A stretch of 64,000 nucleotides of DNA from Prosopocoilus inquinatus (GCA_036172665.1 CM069873.1:39712001-39776000); one strand, 5' to 3'; positions 11,215 to 21,804 are shown, numbered from the stretch's first letter. The notes: generated by a model not told the origin, from the letters alone. Numbers and translations are program-made.

Positions 11215-11579
11215 AAAATAATTTGAGGTATACGGTTTTGCGCGAAATTATCGGAAGCTATTCATTATTTTTAAAAATCATTTATTTACGAAAGCAAACA
11301 AAGAGCTGTGTATTACATGAATGTTACAATAAGAATGTTGTCTAATTAGATTACGCCATACATTTCTTATCTAATAAGTGATATATTACTCCTCCACGGC
11401 TAGAATGGATCTTGACGTTCTTCGGAAAGAGCTCTCGTTGCATTTCCCAAATTCTCACTTTTATTTATTAATTTAGAATAACACTTACATTTTACAATAA
11501 TTGTAACAAAGAGAAAAATTATTATAATAACAATTGCAATGAATTCCCGTAACGGTGATTTTTATCAATTTTGTTTAAT
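11215..11579. other. non-coding gap between BEL fragments
   Basis: AT-rich with no recognised protein. It may contain LTR-derived sequence of one of the BEL copies, but I cannot pair it with a second copy. Confidence 0.25.
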
Positions 11580-13460
11580 TGCGAAACCTCATTAACCACT
11601 TCGAGATGAACTGCATTTGTGGCAAAACAGATAAATACGGACACGTAAACTCTGTACGTCTTGAAGTTTCGCCGTTTGTTTTCTCGAATTTAAAATGGTT
11701 CGCAAAAATCCACGCCACTATTGGCCAATGGCTTCGTTCTTCTTAAAGGACTATTTGGCAGATCTCCCATAATGTGCGTCTCAGGTGAAGGTTTCGCCTT
11801 GAAGCAAGTAATGCATGTCTTCAAGCATAACTTAACTGAGTTGCGTAATGATAATGGCCAAAATGACAATGAATTGCTGAAATTGTGCCTTGAATGCCAG
11901 TATGAAGTTGTCGCTTGTGGTAATAATTTATTACCAATGATGTAAATACGTGTTTGGCGGGTAAGAGAATTGGATGTTTCTGAGAATAAGGTAATACAGA
12001 AACTCCGATGATGCCTTCTTGATCGAGAAAGAGATTTAATGAAAGATTACCTTTGGAATTAACTGAGCCAGTCTTTTAAATGCTTTAGGTCAGACTCAAA
12101 GCATTCCCTTCGGATGATTGTGACTAATCGAGTGAGTGCTAGTTGTATGTCGTCGTTGTTAATATGGCTGATGCATGGAACTGATGCTTGATTCTTCAAA
12201 CGTTTGTTGATTATGCTGATGAAACGCAAGCAGCAAGCAGTGACCCTGAGTAGGTTGACGTATGACGAATATCGTAAGAACAATTCGTTGATTTTATTAT
12301 TGGAACTGAAGCAGGAAACAGAAACCTTTTCTTCAGGTAGAACTTCTGTATCCATGGCTATCTCTTGACTGAGTTCCAGTAGAATGTCCACTGAGAGCCA
12401 CTTCGGATCATGCCACCAAAGTGAAGAATTCTGAAGCTCTATGGGGCTCATGCCCCTGGATATTATGTCTGCAGGATTTTCTTCAGACCACACGTGGCTG
12501 CATAAATTTACGTCTGTCAGTTCTCTTATTTCGCATACACGATTGGCCACAAAAGTTTTCCACTTTCGGTTGATCGATTTGATCCAAGCTAGAATGATTG
12601 TTAAGTCTGTCTAGTATTGTATTTTATTGAACTCAACGTTGATAGTTTCGCTCCGCATAATTCAAGTCTTCACGAGCTACAGTATTAATGTAAACGCAGC
12701 ATTCATATGCTAGTTCGTTGCTGTCACAAAACTGCAATGTGCAACTCTAAACGTGCAAATTTGTCGGTATGATTTACCTTCCTAGGTATTTTGAATACTG
12801 ATAGCGTTTCAATCTGACTTGAAAAGTTTTTGAATTGTGTGTATATGTCGACTGGTACCGATTCATCCCAATCGAGTTTCATTTGCCAAAGTTTTTGAAT
12901 TATGATTTTTTCGTTTATAATTACAGGACCGATTAATCCTAAAGGATCATAAAGGCTAGCGATAAATGATAAAATTGATCTTTTCGTTACTTTGCTAATT
13001 GCGCTTATTGATGGACAATCGAAGAGGAGCAAGTCGCTTTTAGAACTCTAAAGCACCCCTAATGCCTTAGTATTTTCTTTATCCAGCGAATAAATTTGTT
13101 CTTCGACAACGGCAGCATCAAAACCAATAAGTGATTCAGTGCAATTTAAAATCCACTTTCTTAGTTCAAATCCTCTTTTTTGCAGAAGTTCCGTTGTTTC
13201 AGAGATGATTTTTCTTGCTTCATCAACGGTAGATGCTCTTGATATCAAGTCATGGCATTTTCTTCTTCGGCCGATCTTTGAAGACATCGAGTGGCTAAGT
13301 ATGACGCGGATGCGGTGCCGTACGTAACAGTAGCTAATTCGTAAGTTCTTATCGGTTCATTAATACTCTCTTTCCAAAGAATCCTCTGAAAGCGACGTTC
13401 AGATTCATCCAGAAGAATCTGCCTGTACATTTTGGCTATATCAGCGGTAAACACTATTTG
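11580..13460 (-). pseudogene. decayed BEL/Pao pol (RT, RNase H, integrase)
   Basis: Read from 13,460 downwards, reverse transcriptase comes first (13,245-13,454: FTADIAKMYRQILL, then YELATVTYGTASA). It continues through RT/connection pieces (13,048-13,287: RGFELRKWI; 12,724-13,032: ISAISKVTKRSILSFIASLY, DPLGLIGPVI). RNase H-side sequence follows (12,059-12,550: VWSEENPADIISRG, WWHDPKWL), then the integrase zinc-binding end and core start at 11,580-11,950 (CITCFKAKP, MGDLP, with stops). Frameshifts and stops separate the pieces, and the RT active-site box is lost at the break near 13,250. This is an old degraded copy, not the source of the element at 29.75-40.7 kb, from which it differs strongly. 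Confidence 0.85.
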
Positions 13461-14604
13461 GTGTGTGCGAAATCTGGAGATTATGCTGAATAAATCCTGT
13501 GGCAGAAAACAGCTTTCAAAAATATGTATATGTAATGTAGTTATGAATTCGCACGTTTTGCATGTTTTTCATGAATTATTTTCATGCGGCGTGGACGGAT
13601 TTCTCCCACTATCAATTGTGGGGAGGTAACGAAAGAGGAAGCAAACATATCTTCTCTTTCTGTTCCTCTAAAAATTGTTTAAGCGAATATCGCGACAAAA
13701 ATTAGCTTGCGACAGGCTGGTGACAAGTCGGATCCGAGCCGGGAGTGACCGAATATTGTCGATGTTTGAAAAATACTTGGAAAGCATTTTGAATCATTTA
13801 TTTACGTGAATAGAATAGTCAAGTACTAATTAATATAGCTCTTCTAGAAGAAATCAGAGACATGTGGTTCTAACCGGAAGCCAAGAATTCAACCGTAGTT
13901 CTTTATAATTTTATATCGGGGAAATATATGTATTTTGCGCGGTTCAAATTCTAATGGAGCGGGCAATATAAGATATTAGACCGTAGCGTGTAAAAAAACG
14001 CGAGGACGGCGGAGACAATGGCGTGTACTTATTCTAATCCTATCCTTATTTATAATTAAGGATAGAATTTGAATAAGTACACGCCATCGTTTCAGTAGCG
14101 CCGTAAAACTGTATCGAACAGGCACATTGTGTAATGGGACGGTGAAAATAATTTACGGCGTTCTCACACTGATGCAATGTGGCGGAGGTCGAGGTACAAT
14201 TGGTCAACTACTTTGAAAATCTTTACACATTTAAACAAGAAGAGTTGATTGCATAACTGTAATTTTTTATTGCGAACGATCTACTTATGATCGAACGTTG
14301 CGAAATAATGCGAATGAATGAATGATCAAGAATGATGATGTGTTGTGTGTGTTACAGAATGTACAGCAAAGAGAGGGGAACGTAAAGTACAACTAAAGTG
14401 ATTCATGGAAAATTAATAAAATCAGGAACAAGTGTAATTTGGGCTGTTTTTCTAACCGGAATAATTCGAAGAAGTTCACTATGTGGTCAAAGGAAGCTTA
14501 ATGGATTTGATAATGCACTTGAATTCTTGTGAAACTAGATGAGCTGGTGTTTTCCGCGAAGATAAAACATGGTCCTATAATCCTCTCGGCGATTAGGTAT
14601 TACT
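13461..14604. other. non-coding stretch with a hairpin
   Basis: No recognisable coding sequence apart from the hairpin at 14,018-14,087. Its base composition is a little more GC-rich than the surroundings near 13,960-14,170. Confidence 0.3.
14018..14087. repeat. 30-bp inverted repeat, hairpin
   Basis: ATGGCGTGTACTTATTC at the left is mirrored by GAATAAGTACACGCCAT at the right. The inner parts (CTATCCTT/AAGGATAG) also pair, giving about 30-bp arms with two mismatches and a 10-base loop. It resembles a MITE remnant or a snapback repeat. Confidence 0.7.
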
Positions 14605-15107
14605 GAATCGTGCCTTCCACAAATACATTGACAGCTAGAAACGAATATTTTTGTGATAAATTCGGAAGATACTTTCTATAATAATGTAATTTTTTTTAAA
14701 TTTCTTTAGCTCTCAATGACTCTCAACACTTCACTATCTTTAATTTTTTTTAAACATGGTTAAGTCTAAAAATGGTACTAGATTGTGCCATTCGTTTTGA
14801 CGAGGTGAATTACCAGTTGAAGTTTGGCAGGTTATATCGGGACCACCCTGCATAATTTAAACAGGATAAAGTAGACTTTATATTTTGGACATTGAAAGAG
14901 TGACTAGTATTAAGATAAATAATAAGGAGGAACTAAGAAGGCGAATATTAGATTCTTTCAGAAATGTTTCGCGAATTCAAATTAGACACGCTAGACAACA
15001 CATAGGATTAAGAACGAATGTGTGTCTTGAAAACAGTGGAGGACATTTCGAGGTTTTACTTTAATTTATTTATTCGCTTTATTTATTTCACAAATTCATT
15101 TTTTTCT

Positions 15108-15340
15108 TCTATAATTTTTGTTCAAGATATTTATTTTGTTCTTGTAATTTAATATGTTTGTACTGCTGTTTATTTGGTTTGTATTAACCATCTAATATCA
15201 TTTAATGAATATTTATTGACTTTTCCTCTTCCAACAATTGAATGTTAGTTGTTAATACTTAATAAACAAAAAAAAGTAGTTAGGAATAAATTTACTTATT
15301 AAGAAAAGCATGACCAAACTGTATCAGTCTTTTTTGTCAT
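15108..15340 (+). repeat. direct repeat with 16,978-17,225
   Basis: Both copies share 'cttgtaatttaatatgttt', 'actgctgtttatttggtttg', 'aaccatctaatatcattta' and 'agtagttaggaataaattta'. The two copies flank the 917-bp element and the hammerhead-like motif, an arrangement reminiscent of terminal or tandem repeats of a retroelement. Confidence 0.8.
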
Positions 15341-15378
15341 ATTGTAACTTTACTTGAAAAAAGGTATTAAATATTGTA

Positions 15379-16295
15379 CAGGTGTTCTTTTACTGTGTTC
15401 AAATAAAAAAATCTCAGTACAAGTACATGAAATGCTACCTTCTGTGCGTATTTTCCGGTGGTTATCGTACCACAGCCAAAAAATGTTGGAGGTTCCACTT
15501 GTTTGGAACCGTTGATATATGCGAGAGAGAAATACTTGCAAGGTCGCAACGCCTTCCTTTAGTCGACACCGACACCGCACTGAGTTCCGCATTCAAACAC
15601 CATTTCGTAGCGTTTCGTAATAATATTTCCCGATATCGTTTATTAATTATTTTATTTAAAAATTTAATTCACTGAGCGAAGTAATATGTTTTACGATATC
15701 AATTACCGACGAATAAATTTAAAATATATGCACCAATTAGGCAAGCGTGTTAAAAATGTTCTTCCCTCACCCTTTTACTGTAATCTCGCTGCTAGCTGTG
15801 AAAGTATTAGTACTTACGGTCCATGGAAAAAAAAGTAATTTTTTATAAGTCTATTAAAAATAATATGGAATGAGAAATTACAATTTGTTTGTACCTCGCT
15901 TTTAATTTGTTCGGCAATTACGAACCGCAGCTTTTTGAAATTCACTAGATTTTAATTTAAAAATACTTAAACTTGTAATTACTTGCAGTGAAGTTAATTT
16001 AAATTGTAGACATTTTGACCGATCAGTTGATCGGAGCGGCTGATTTACGTCGTTCGTGTTCAAGATCAAGTAACGCACTGACCCTGGCCTACTTCGGCTG
16101 CGGGTCTTAATTGAAGCGGTGGCCGCGTTCCATTTTTAGCTATGCCAGCAGTTCTCAAACGGTTTAGTAAAAATCTGCCACTGCATTTTTCTCGAAAACT
16201 ATTACATTTTTATTAAGAACGTACGAGTTCAATCTTTGCCATTTATGGTGATATATTACAGGTTTAAATATTTGCACACAGTAAAAGAACACCCG
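15379..16295. mobile_element. 917-bp non-autonomous mariner-like TIR element, left-arm copy
   Basis: It starts CAGGTGTTCTTTTACTGTGT and ends in the near-exact reverse complement (ACACAGTAAAAGAACACCCG). TA lies on each side (15,377-15,378 and 16,296-16,297), the target duplication of Tc1/mariner. No transposase frame is present. The same end (CACACAGTAAAAGAACA) lies just downstream of the mariner transposase fragment at 18,370-18,768, so a mariner of that family is the likely autonomous partner. The right-arm copy at 41,487-42,403 has the same length. Confidence 0.75.
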
Positions 16296-16373
16296 TATAT
16301 CACTGAAATCACCAGAAAAAATGCTATCAAATACAATAATAAAAAGACGTAAGTTGTATTTAAAAAATCGAAA

Positions 16374-16400
16374 CTGATAATGGCTGTGGAAACACGAAAC
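16374..16400 (+). ncRNA. hammerhead-like core (CTGATAA...GAAAC)
   Basis: CTGATAA at 16,374-16,380 is followed by a GTG-GAAA-CAC mini-stem and then CGAAAC, with GTTTGACTTC after it. Related forms occur at 17,547-17,570, 44,904-44,930 (with the consensus CTGATGA) and, reverse-complemented, in the right arm near 41,383-41,410. The order fits a hammerhead core of the Penelope/retrozyme type. Base pairing of stems I and III is not convincing by eye in this copy. Confidence 0.35.
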
Positions 16401-16494
16401 GTTTGACTTCAATACTGCCACATCTATTCTACGCATAATCAAAAAGTGCCTGTGGAAAGTTAAATCAGAATTTCAAAATTAAGTATAATAAAAG

Positions 16495-16750
16495 ATTTTA
16501 GAAAAAATTTGTGCAAATCGTTTTTGATTGCAGTGAGAACCTCGAGCAGCCTCTGGACAGCTGTTTCAGCCCTGCTTGGGGCTTCTTCAGCAGAAACGTA
16601 GCTCGACATTCCCACTGCAGACCAAAAACGACTTGCCCAATTTATTCGCAAATGCGATGTAAGAATGATGAACATATAAAATAGCGACATCTTACTGCAA
16701 TGTTAGGTCAAAAAGCGATAGTAAGATGTCGCTATTTTATATGTTTATAA
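16495..16750. mobile_element. about 255-bp insertion with terminal hairpin
   Basis: This block is present in the left arm and absent from the matching point of the right arm (near 41,300). It is flanked by ATAATAAAAG on both sides, a probable target duplication of about 10 bp. One end holds a perfect 26-bp inverted repeat (16,671-16,696 and 16,720-16,745, 23-base loop). Related 'aaatagcgacatcttact' sequence occurs at 920-940. Part of it reads EEAPSRAETAVQRLLEVL on the minus strand. I cannot name the class; a SINE-like or retro-derived insert is possible. Confidence 0.55.
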
Positions 16751-16977
16751 TAAAAGAGATACAAAGAGAAAAAGAAAATCGATTTTTTCACATTTTTATT
16801 AATAACTCAAGAAGAAATGAGAAAAAAATCATTCTCTCAATGGATACGAATTAGGCATTGATTTGTCCAACTTTTCTTCCATTTAACAACATTTGTATCT
16901 CGTACGGCTTAGGAAATCCCTTCAGTGCACACCCAATTAAAAACAGCCGGTATAGCTAACCGTAATACCTACAGCTT

Positions 16978-17225
16978 CTTCTATACTTTTTGTTCAAGTT
17001 ATTTATTTTGTTCTTGTAATTTAATATGTTTATACTGCTGTTTATTTGGTTTGTGTTAACCATCTAATATCATTTAGATAATATTCAATGACTCTTCCTC
17101 TTCCGACAATTGAATGTTTTTGTTAATACTTAACAAAAAAAAAAGAGTAGTTAGGAATAAATTTAATAATCTACTAAGAAAGAAAAACAATGAAACTGTA
17201 TCAGTTTTTTTGTCATTTTGTCATA
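16978..17225 (+). repeat. direct repeat of 15,108-15,340
   Basis: Second copy of the 235-bp unit described at 15,108; it lies 1.87 kb downstream. Confidence 0.8.
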
Positions 17226-17229
17226 TTTT

Positions 17230-18225
17230 ATTGGGTATTAACTATCATACATCACCGATGTCACCAGAAAAAATGCTATCGAATAGAATAATAAAAAGAA
17301 GCTATTAATCAATAGCGAAACGTTGAGTGTTGTCCCTTCATAATTTTGTCCATTTCAAGTTTAAAAACTTTTTATTTACAAAAATTTTAAATTATGTAGA
17401 TATTAAATAAAATTTTCATATAAAATCTGAATTATTTAAGCTTCAAATTAATGTCAACTATTAAGTGTGTATATTATTACAATCAGGAGAAAAAATGCTA
17501 TCGAATGGAATAATAAAAAGATAACGTTGTATTTAAAAAATGGAAACTGATGGTCGTGGAAAGATGAAACGTTTGACTTTAATTCTGCCACATCTATTCT
17601 AAGCAGAATCAAAAAGTGCTTGTGGAAAGTTAAATCAGAATTTCAAAATTATGTATAACAAAAGAGATACAGAGCGAAAAAAAACTATTTTTTACATTTT
17701 TATTAATATCTCAAGAAGAAATAATAAAAAAAGTCATTCTGTTAATGAATACGAGTTACATTCATGTAACTTTTCCATTTAACCATATTTGTATCTCTTA
17801 CGGTTTAGATCTCTTCAGTGCACACCCAATTTGAAACAGCCGGTATAAACGGCACCTTTTCGTTTTTCGTCATTAAGTATTCATCTTGACTTTAGGTTAG
17901 TGAGTCCTTAGTCCGCAACTTGTAATTCGTTTGCGTGTAATTAGAAAATAAAATTTTAAAAAGTAGTTCCATGAAAAGTTGAACTTAATTATATCTTCGT
18001 TCACGACAGGGTTCATGCACAAGGTTAAACCACCTTAAACACTGACCGACTGATCCATTTCGCGTCGTCGTTCAAACAGGCAGCCGCATGCGCGAGAGCT
18101 TAGCCACCTACACTCCTTATTATACCTGCAATTCTCAAACAATCAGGCGAAAATCTGCCAATGCATTTTCTCGAAAATTATTAACTATCTGTTAAGGACA
18201 TACGTGGGCCGCTGGAAAATTTTCT
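17230..18225 (+). repeat. further diverged copies of the composite repeat
   Basis: 17,240-17,290 and 17,470-17,840 repeat the 'ccagaaaaaatgctatc(a/g)aat' and 'gaaacgtttgact' to 'cacacccaatt' sequence of 16,300-16,950. 18,050-18,200 repeats 16,030-16,200 ('aaatctgcca(a/c)tgcatttt(t)ctcg'). A degenerate hammerhead-like core lies at 17,547-17,570, and another stem-GAAAC motif (GCTATT/AATAGC then GAAACGTTG) lies at 17,290-17,326. No coding sequence. Confidence 0.65.
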
Positions 18226-18369
18226 GGAATGTAGTAGGTCTAGAGTTGTTTATCAACTGTCATATTTTAAAAATTTGACGTTTTTTGCCTATAATTCTCT
18301 TGACAGTTCCTATCCAAGTGAACTAGTTTTGTTTGTATAGCATTTGAGAAAAAGTAATTTTGTGTAAAC

Positions 18370-18805
18370 ATGGAAATCTCGCGTGAAAATTTTCGTGCCA
18401 TGATTTTTTACGATTTCAAATGTGGTCTAACGCCGAAACAATGTCTCGATCGGCTTCATTTGGCTTTTGGAGATGAAGCACCATCAAAGAGCAGTGAAGG
18501 TCGTCCATCAACATCTGTTGTTGCCACTAATGTAGATGCTGTGCGTGAAATGCTTGAGCGCGATCGACATGTGACATACCGTGAGATTCAAGTGTCCTTA
18601 CACATTGACATGAAAGCAATACACCAGATTTTGCATGATTATTTGAAAGTACGAAAGCTTTGCAGTCGTCTGATCCCACACAATTTAACAGAATCGCAAA
18701 AGCAGGGTCGGGTTAAATGGTGCGAAGAAATGCTCAAGAAATTCAATGGAGGTCGTTCAAGGTCGTGATGCATTTTTAAATATTTGCACACAGTAAAAGA
18801 ACAGC
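18370..18805 (+). pseudogene. mariner transposase N-terminal fragment with 3' TIR
   Basis: The 132-residue frame begins with a mariner-type first helix-turn-helix (NFRAMIFYDFKCGLTPKQC). Part of the DNA-binding region is deleted, because the sequence jumps from LAFGDEAPSK to SSEGRPSTS. It continues through the second HTH (VTYREIQVSLHIDMKAIHQI) to the linker (RLIPHNLTESQKQ, VKWCEEMLKKFNGG). The catalytic D,D34D domain is absent. Directly after the stop the sequence reaches a TIR-like end (TTGCACACAGTAAAAGAACA), so the element is internally deleted. The 5' TIR was not found. Confidence 0.8.
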
Positions 18806-19006
18806 CTGCATGCAATAAATATAAGCTCTACTGTTCATTGCTCGTCACAAAGTGCTGTCCGCGGAAGTAGACAAAAAAGTGTCAAAAACGGCGGAACACC
18901 CGCTTTTTATAACTAGAGTCTAGCCATCACATCCGGAAGAGCTACGAGAATTGCCGAACATATGCTAATTTTAAAACTTATGCACTACATATTGAAATAT
19001 AAATAT

Positions 19007-19332
19007 TGTTACGTTTCTAGGGTTTGAGTTTATTTATTTAAACGAATAAAACACTCGATAAAAACTTAACCGTAATTTAATAAAGCTTAAAAACTAATTT
19101 ATTTGTAATAATTTATTTTCACACTAAAATCTAACTTCGACGTTCGCTGTTCGAATTCGACTGACTGGTGAGTCAACTCCGGGCGATTTTATATCATTTG
19201 CTGCCGTCTGGAAGTCTCTACGCTGGAAGATTCTAGTTTGTTCGATGTAGGCCCCGGCCGCGTGACGGCCGATGACACATAACAGCGAACCGACTTCTTG
19301 ACGCCTTGCGCTAAGCCGGTTGGTGCGCCACA
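19007..19332 (-). repeat. Gypsy 3' LTR
   Basis: 326 bp, bounded by TG and CA, and the same as 22,655-22,980 by eye. It encodes the last 69 or so residues of the upstream Pol frame before a stop at 19,124. Confidence 0.9.
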
Positions 19333-21796
19333 CTGCCCCCTTCTTAAAAGTTTCGTCTCGAAATGTTCCTGGTGATAGTCTTGAAGGAGGGTGTCGGAAT
19401 CTACATGCTGGCCCATTCTTGCAACTTCCCGTCTGGAAGAAGTAACAGTCTACGGTTTTGCTGTTGCTGACTGTTGCCTGTGGGTGGTGGCTGCAGACTA
19501 GGACTTCAATTCCCGTTCTGTGGAAGATGACTTCCAGCATGCTTCGAATTACTCTCCAGTCTAGTCCGTCCAATCCGCAGCCCAATTTGGGGATGGCTAA
19601 CTTCATCTGATGGGTCTCTATTAGCTGTCTCCTCAGGCTATATAGGGCTCTCCACATACTTTGATAGTCAGGTTTACCGCTTGATGTTTTCTTAGTGACT
19701 AAATAATGCACGTGGCGCCTCCGATCTGCCGTCGAATCAATGATCTGCAAGCTCTTGCCTACCATGGGATGCTGTCTTCGTAGCTCCTCGATTTGGCCAA
19801 ATTTCTTCCTAAACACCTGAGCGATTCCTTTGGACATTTTCAGGTCTTCTGCTACGCAGTGGGCCAGACTGTACTCCAGTGGCACTTTAAAGAGATCTTG
19901 TTGCTTCTCCGTGGTCACTCCAAACCGTGCCTTGCTTCCTTCGGCGTGATGAGACATGAAGGTTTCGAAGTTCACTTCGGAAACTTGCGCCCTTTGTACT
20001 GTCCCTTCATCTGCTTCTCCATGGTAAGGGGCTATCCGGTTGAAGTGGATTACTTTGGGTTTGCCATGGGGGACCTTCCTGATGCGGTAAACGACGTCGT
20101 TGATCCGTTTCATCACTTTGTAAGGACCTTCCCAAGAGGTCTGTAATTTTGGGGAGAGGCCTCGACGTCTTTGGGGGTTATAAAGCCAGACCAGTGCTCC
20201 AGGTTGGTATCCCCCGTGTTGAACGTTGATGTCATAGTGCTCCTTCATCCGATCGCTGGCCGTCTGTATATTGTGACGCACTTGGTTGTGGATATCATCC
20301 ATTTTCCTGCGTAATTTGCTCACGTAATCTTCGTCGGCAGAGACTTCGCCAGGCTTCACACCAAACTTCAGGTCGCAGGGCAGTCTCGGCTCTCGCCCGA
20401 ATACCACTTTCGCGGGAGTCTCCCCTTTTGTCTCATGAACAGATGAACGGTATGCCATTAGAAACAGGGGGATGTACGTGTCCCAGTCCCTCTGATGATT
20501 GGAAACGACCTTGGACAAATGTCGGTTGATGGTTCTATTGAACCTTTCCACCATTCCGTCCGACTGTGGGTGGAGTGCAGTTGTTCTAGTTTTTCGTACG
20601 CCGAGCAGAGTACACACGTTCTTGAACAAGGCCGATTCAAAGTTCCTTCCTTGGTCTGAATGCAGTTCCATAGGTGCACCATACCGACTAATCCATTCCC
20701 TGACAAGGACTTCCGCAATAGTGAGTGCCTCTTGGTTAGGTAGGGCGTAAGCTTCAACCCATTTGCTAAAGTAATCCATTACCACGACGATGTACTTGTT
20801 TCCACCATTCGTTTCTGGAAACGGGCCGGCTACATCGATGGCAACTCTCTCAAAAGGACTTCCAACGTTGTACTGTCTCATGGGGGCCTTACCCCGCCTG
20901 TGGGGACCGTTACTGGCTGCGCAGACTGCACACTTTCTGCACCAATCCTTCACGTCTTCCTTGCAGTTCACCCAGTAAAATCTTTCGCGCACCTTCTCCA
21001 TAGTCTTCTTAACTCCCAGATGCCCTCCCGAAGTTCCATCGTGAAGTTCCCTCAGAACTGCTGGCACCCTATTCTTGGGGATCAGTAACTGTGTCTTCTG
21101 TTCCATGCCTTCCTGATTCTCTATGCTTCGTCTCAGAAGACCACGATCCAACACTATGGAGTCCCACTGCGCCCAGTATGATTTTACGGACGGTGCACAT
21201 GGTGCTACCTCTTCCCAGGTAGGCCTCGCGTCCCTGCTTTTCCATTCTAGCACTAATTTCAAATCCGGGTCGTTCTCCTGGTCTCTTCGCAGTTCTTCGC
21301 CTTGCCATTTGTCATCAACAATGGCTGTCCTCGCAGTCGTGGCTACTTTCTCGTCCAAACGACTACAGTGCTTACAGTCTTCGGCACAGGGTCTTCTCGA
21401 CAGAGCATCGGCATTTCGATGGCTAGTTCCTGCCCGATGCTGAATTTCAAAATCGTACTCCTGAAGTCGTTCGATCCATCGTGCATCTTGCCCTTCTGGG
21501 TTCTTGAAACGGAGAAGCCATTTTAGAGCGGCGTGGTCGGTCCTCAGCAGGAAGCGTCTACCATACAAGTACTTGTAGAAGTGTTCTATCGTTTTTACGA
21601 CGGCTAGCAATTCCCTTCTTGTGACGCAATAGTTTCGTTCCGGCTTTGATAGGACTTTACTGAAGTAGCCGATCACCTTCTCTTGCCCCTCTTGTATCTG
21701 GGAGAGTACGCCACCAATCCCAACGTTGCTAGCATCTGTGCCCACGACGAACTTGCCTTCCGGGAGAGGATAACTCAGAATAGGAGCACTAACCAA
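19124..21796 (-). CDS. Gypsy Pol remnant: RNase H, integrase, macrodomain, CCCH finger
   Basis: An 890-residue open frame; its first Met is inside the RT thumb, so it is not a natural start. RNase H is at about 15-135 (D21, E62, D87, D130 in a NADALSRR box). The integrase zinc finger has H252, H259, C289, C292. The integrase core has D321, D381, E417 (35-residue spacing), with WEGPY at about 555. After the usual Pol end comes a macrodomain at about 626-770: SLAHCVAEDLKMSKGIA, YLVTKK (700-703) and GCGLDGLDW. This matches OARD1/TARG1-type ADP-ribose hydrolases, whose catalytic Lys and Asp correspond to K702/703 and D743. A canonical CCCH finger follows (C784-X7-C792-X5-C798-X3-H802). The last 69 residues are read from the LTR. 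The frame is uninterrupted, so this part was under constraint recently. The macrodomain and zinc finger look like captured accessory domains. Confidence 0.88.
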   Translation of the reverse strand: MVSAPILSYPLPEGKFVVGTDASNVGIGGVLSQIQEGQEKVIGYFSKVLSKPERNYCVTRRELLAVVKTIEHFYKYLYGRRFLLRTDHAALKWLLRFKNPEGQDARWIERLQEYDFEIQHRAGTSHRNADALSRRPCAEDCKHCSRLDEKVATTARTAIVDDKWQGEELRRDQENDPDLKLVLEWKSRDARPTWEEVAPCAPSVKSYWAQWDSIVLDRGLLRRSIENQEGMEQKTQLLIPKNRVPAVLRELHDGTSGGHLGVKKTMEKVRERFYWVNCKEDVKDWCRKCAVCAASNGPHRRGKAPMRQYNVGSPFERVAIDVAGPFPETNGGNKYIVVVMDYFSKWVEAYALPNQEALTIAEVLVREWISRYGAPMELHSDQGRNFESALFKNVCTLLGVRKTRTTALHPQSDGMVERFNRTINRHLSKVVSNHQRDWDTYIPLFLMAYRSSVHETKGETPAKVVFGREPRLPCDLKFGVKPGEVSADEDYVSKLRRKMDDIHNQVRHNIQTASDRMKEHYDINVQHGGYQPGALVWLYNPQRRRGLSPKLQTSWEGPYKVMKRINDVVYRIRKVPHGKPKVIHFNRIAPYHGEADEGTVQRAQVSEVNFETFMSHHAEGSKARFGVTTEKQQDLFKVPLEYSLAHCVAEDLKMSKGIAQVFRKKFGQIEELRRQHPMVGKSLQIIDSTADRRRHVHYLVTKKTSSGKPDYQSMWRALYSLRRQLIETHQMKLAIPKLGCGLDGLDWRVIRSMLEVIFHRTGIEVLVCSHHPQATVSNSKTVDCYFFQTGSCKNGPACRFRHPPSRLSPGTFRDETFKKGAVWRTNRLSARRQEVGSLLCVIGRHAAGAYIEQTRIFQRRDFQTAANDIKSPGVDSPVSRIRTANVEVRF

Positions 21797-21804
21797 GTAC
21801 TGCT

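Larger units (their letters stand above)
14605..16985 (-). repeat. left arm of a large inverted repeat (partner 41,098-44,495)
   Basis: The reverse complement of this segment matches 41,098-44,495 along its whole length, apart from two insertions: the 1,303-bp mariner in the right arm and about 255 bp (16,495-16,750) in the left arm. Both arms carry the same 917-bp TIR element at the same place. Similarity is high in most of the arm and lower at the outer end. The arms bracket about 24 kb that holds the Gypsy and BEL nests. Nothing between the arms resembles the gene set of one large DNA transposon, so I read this as two copies of a dispersed composite repeat or an inverted segmental duplication. 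Confidence 0.85.

Noticed and set aside
15350..15592. An 80-residue frame (MRNSVRCRCRLKEG) present in both arms as a possible gene
   Set aside because: It lies inside the 917-bp TIR element, overlaps a frame of similar length in another phase, and has no family resemblance. Presence in both arms only reflects their duplication.
19793..21526. Plus-strand frames of 60-117 residues across the Gypsy Pol
   Set aside because: They are antisense shadows of the 890-residue Pol frame, which carries all the recognisable motifs.
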